Part shown: one piece after another, positions 61,800-64,000 of the stretch
Position numbering within the stretch: the stretch's first letter is position 1
Layout of the letters: every line of letters starts with the position of its first letter
NCBI GenBank assembly: GCA_009617715.1
Contig: VTFK01000264.1
Coordinates: forward strand, 620,001-684,000
Direction of reading: 5' to 3'
DNA from: Plectrocnemia conspersa
Lineage: Eukaryota > Arthropoda > Insecta > Trichoptera > Polycentropodidae
DNA: 64,000 nt
Position numbers and translations under genes: made by a program
Notes under the pieces: generated by a model
Database searches by the model: none
The model's input: only the letters and a program-made list of their open reading frames with translations
What the model was told of the DNA's origin: nothing

Positions 61800-62460
61800 T
61801 GTGAAAATATATTTTTACTGATAGGCAATACACATTTATTGTATATATTACCGAAATATTTTTATTTTTAATCTAGTGTTTTATATACATATATTATATA
61901 TACACACATATGGCTTTATAATACTAATTTACATTTTTTATGATGAGCATAATCATATAGCTTATTATCGATATTCTCCCCAATAACAATAACTTTATGT
62001 CATTGCTTACAATTTGAGCATGACATAAAATTATTGCGGCTCTGAAACAGTAGCTTTCGCTACTGTTTCAGAGCCGCTGTATTTTCCGGAGATGAAAAAA
62101 GAACGATTTGTTTTTTTGTAGTATGGTTGATAACATTGAATGACGTTTCAATACACTATAGTTGTATAAATACGTTTTCAGGCCGGTCTTATGACGAAAT
62201 GATTTAACTGACAAGCCACTGAAAATATATTTTCGCTAGTAATACACATTCACTGTTGCATATATATTGTGCCCGCATAAATAAATATTTTTTACTCATT
62301 ATCTAGTGTTATACATATGTATATATGGCTTCGCACTTCTATTTTATATGTGGAGCGTAATGATCTAGCATTCCGTACTATACTGCCAGTCAGGACAGTG
62401 ATATTAAAGATTTTCTCACCGAGTCGCAAGTTAGCTCTTAGCGATAACAATTATTTTATG
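61800..62460 (+). repeat. Local direct duplication of about 200-240 bp
   Basis: 61800-62000 and 62215-62460 share 'tgaaaatatattttn', 'aatacacattyaytgt', 'atctagtgtt.tatacat' and 'atatggctt' then 'agcataat.atctagc' and 'taacaatwa.tttatgt'. A perfect palindrome lies between the copies. Confidence 0.7.
62036..62077. repeat. Perfect 19-bp hairpin with 4-nt loop
   Basis: GCGGCTCTGAAACAGTAGC pairs exactly with GCTACTGTTTCAGAGCCGC across TTTC. It lies between two direct repeats, so it could be fused inverted ends of a small element. Its GC content stands out from the surroundings. Confidence 0.9.
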
Positions 62461-64000
62461 TTGTATAAATAAACCTGGAAGCTGTAGTTATAAAGGTTTT
62501 AACTATATAAACCTCGAAACTTCCTCGATAAACTTTATATCTGATTGCTGAGTTCACAGAAACGCCAAATATGTACATAAATTTGGTGGCATCGAGACCA
62601 GCAAATTTATAATACTATTTATAATGCTCTTGATAAATATTTATTGCGCCACAAGGATTAACATTTCATAAATATTAAGAACTAAATATTTTTAAATTGT
62701 GTGGGGGCTGATTTATTTGACTATGGCACACTGGCAACACACAACAATGACTGCATATTGGCGCTAGCCGACCGGTCACATAACATTACTTTTATACGTC
62801 TTTATATCATTGAATTAAAAGCATGCGTCTCGTTGCCAATCCAGCGACAACACATTATTGTATTATAAATAAATAATATTTTCTAGTGTGTCAACATTAA
62901 TAAATTGCGCTTTTTGGATGGCCTAATTGATATAATGATCGTAAAACTTCTGCTTATATTATTACTTTCACTTTTGCACTTGACCTTTCTGCATTAAAAA
63001 TATACAGAAACGTTTTCCTAGAAATCAAAGTGGGTTATTAAATAAGTGTGTTTTTTTCAATTCCTGAAATTGAAAATACGCGCTCATTGAATGGATTCGT
63101 GTTTTGTAAATACCTCTCATTCATTACGAAACTAGGACAGCACCGTACCGCCCACCTCATCGGCCACCAAACACCCCTACTACTCATTTTCGCCGCTGTA
63201 TTTTTCCGATGCACAACTCTCCGTAAACAAGCACGTGCCACATGCAGCAACACTATCACCAACCACTACTACGTGTCCATTTTTTACTACCCCCTGCTCT
63301 ATTTGTGACCACGACCACTTGTTGACATGTCGCGTTTTCACTTTTTCTCGCGGCCTTGAACCCCCTCACCGCGTGCTGGCTGGCGGTTGAAATAGAACGC
63401 GTCTAGCGGCGAGGTCATCGCTCATGCACGAGGATCGTTCGGACGGGTCGTAATTGCGGACGGCGAGCATTGAACTCGCCTGTATACTCGCGTGGTGGTA
63501 ACGTTATAATAACGTTATTTCGTCCAAGTCTTGCCTTTAAATAGAAAACGCTTGATGTAAACAAACGCAAGAAAGCGCGCAAAATTAACTATGCTGAACG
63601 ATGGAGATGTTTGTTACTATATGTAGAAGAATAGATTCAGTCAACTCTCCCGTTAGATAACAGGCAAGATCATCATCGCTGTAGTGGCTGCAACAATCGA
63701 CTGCGACTCTAGATTGAATAAATTAATATTTTTTTACGTTTAGCCACTCGAATCTGGAGATATGTTAGTTCTGCTAAAAGCTTGTTAAAATAAATATTTA
63801 ATATTGTCTCTGCTTATTACCTTCATGTATGGCGAGTATAGTAAGAGGTATACTAAACCACATAATGAAATCAATATAAAAACTATTATTGAAGCATTAT
63901 AAGGGACCATAATAGTCAACCCTCTACCATTTATGTTTTTTTAATTTGCACAACAAATTAAATATATAGAATAACGTTTCATATCACTGACTTTATATAT
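62461..64000. other. Terminal stretch with a CpG-rich block at 63100-63520
   Basis: 63100-63520 is markedly richer in G+C and CpG than the rest of the window ('tctcgcggcc', 'cgcgtctagcggcgagg', 'gcggacggcgagc'). It resembles a promoter-proximal region or 5' exon of a gene beginning near the window edge. A palindrome TAACGTTATAATAACGTTA follows at about 63500. No convincing start codon or homology on either strand. Confidence 0.4.

Noticed and set aside
63038..63308. Overlapping open frames on both strands in the CpG-rich block
   Set aside because: No similarity, and frames on opposite strands cannot both be real; higher GC alone explains the lack of stops.

Overview
The window is AT-rich, intron- and repeat-dominated DNA from a metazoan nuclear genome, almost certainly an insect (order not resolved). 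It has no operons, ribosome binding sites or dense coding. Most recognisable protein-coding matter is broken transposon: piggyBac, hAT (at least four kinds), Helitron, jockey-type LINE, Tc1, mariner, Merlin/ISXO2 and a Transib-like element. The clearest host signal is a microRNA locus that animals outside the protostomes do not have in this form.

The main find is a miR-71 / miR-2 / miR-13 cluster on the minus strand between about 48.9 and 51.4 kb. It has one miR-71 hairpin, then, 1.7 kb further along the transcript, five miR-2/miR-13-family hairpins. In all five the conserved 3p sequence begins TATCACAGCC on the minus strand, and each can fold with a matching 5p arm. No protein-coding gene was recognised around it.

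Layout. 0.2-7.4 kb: dispersed repeats, a 2.2-kb exon-bearing repeat (copy 1 of 3) and a piggyBac C-terminus. 7.9-9.2 kb: a SIAH/sina-like gene lacking a readable RING, then a long (TA)n tract and a tandem duplication. 12.6-15.8 kb: a Helitron with both termini, its helicase interrupted by two opposed hAT derivatives, the whole inserted in a jockey reverse transcriptase. 19-23 kb: a repeat with GGACAAATCCG motifs, jockey remnants and two MITEs. 23.5-26.1 kb: a complete but inactivated Buster-type hAT with 16-bp terminal inverted repeats and an 8-bp target duplication. 27.6-30.8 kb: a Transib-like fragment, a jockey tail and a MITE. 33-38.6 kb: copies 2 and 3 of the exon-bearing repeat, a third hAT derivative, jockey pieces and a probable solo LTR. 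40.6-42.1 kb: probable host exons. 43.2-46.7 kb: hAT remnant, nested MITE and an internally amplified repeat. 48.9-51.4 kb: the microRNA cluster. 55.4-62.5 kb: Tc1, Merlin, Transib-like, Tigger-like and mariner remnants.

Host genes supported: the microRNA cluster, the SIAH-like ORF (possibly a pseudogene), and one 120-codon first exon on the minus strand at 41.7-42.1 kb. The rest is transposon history, and the nested insertions give a relative order of events.
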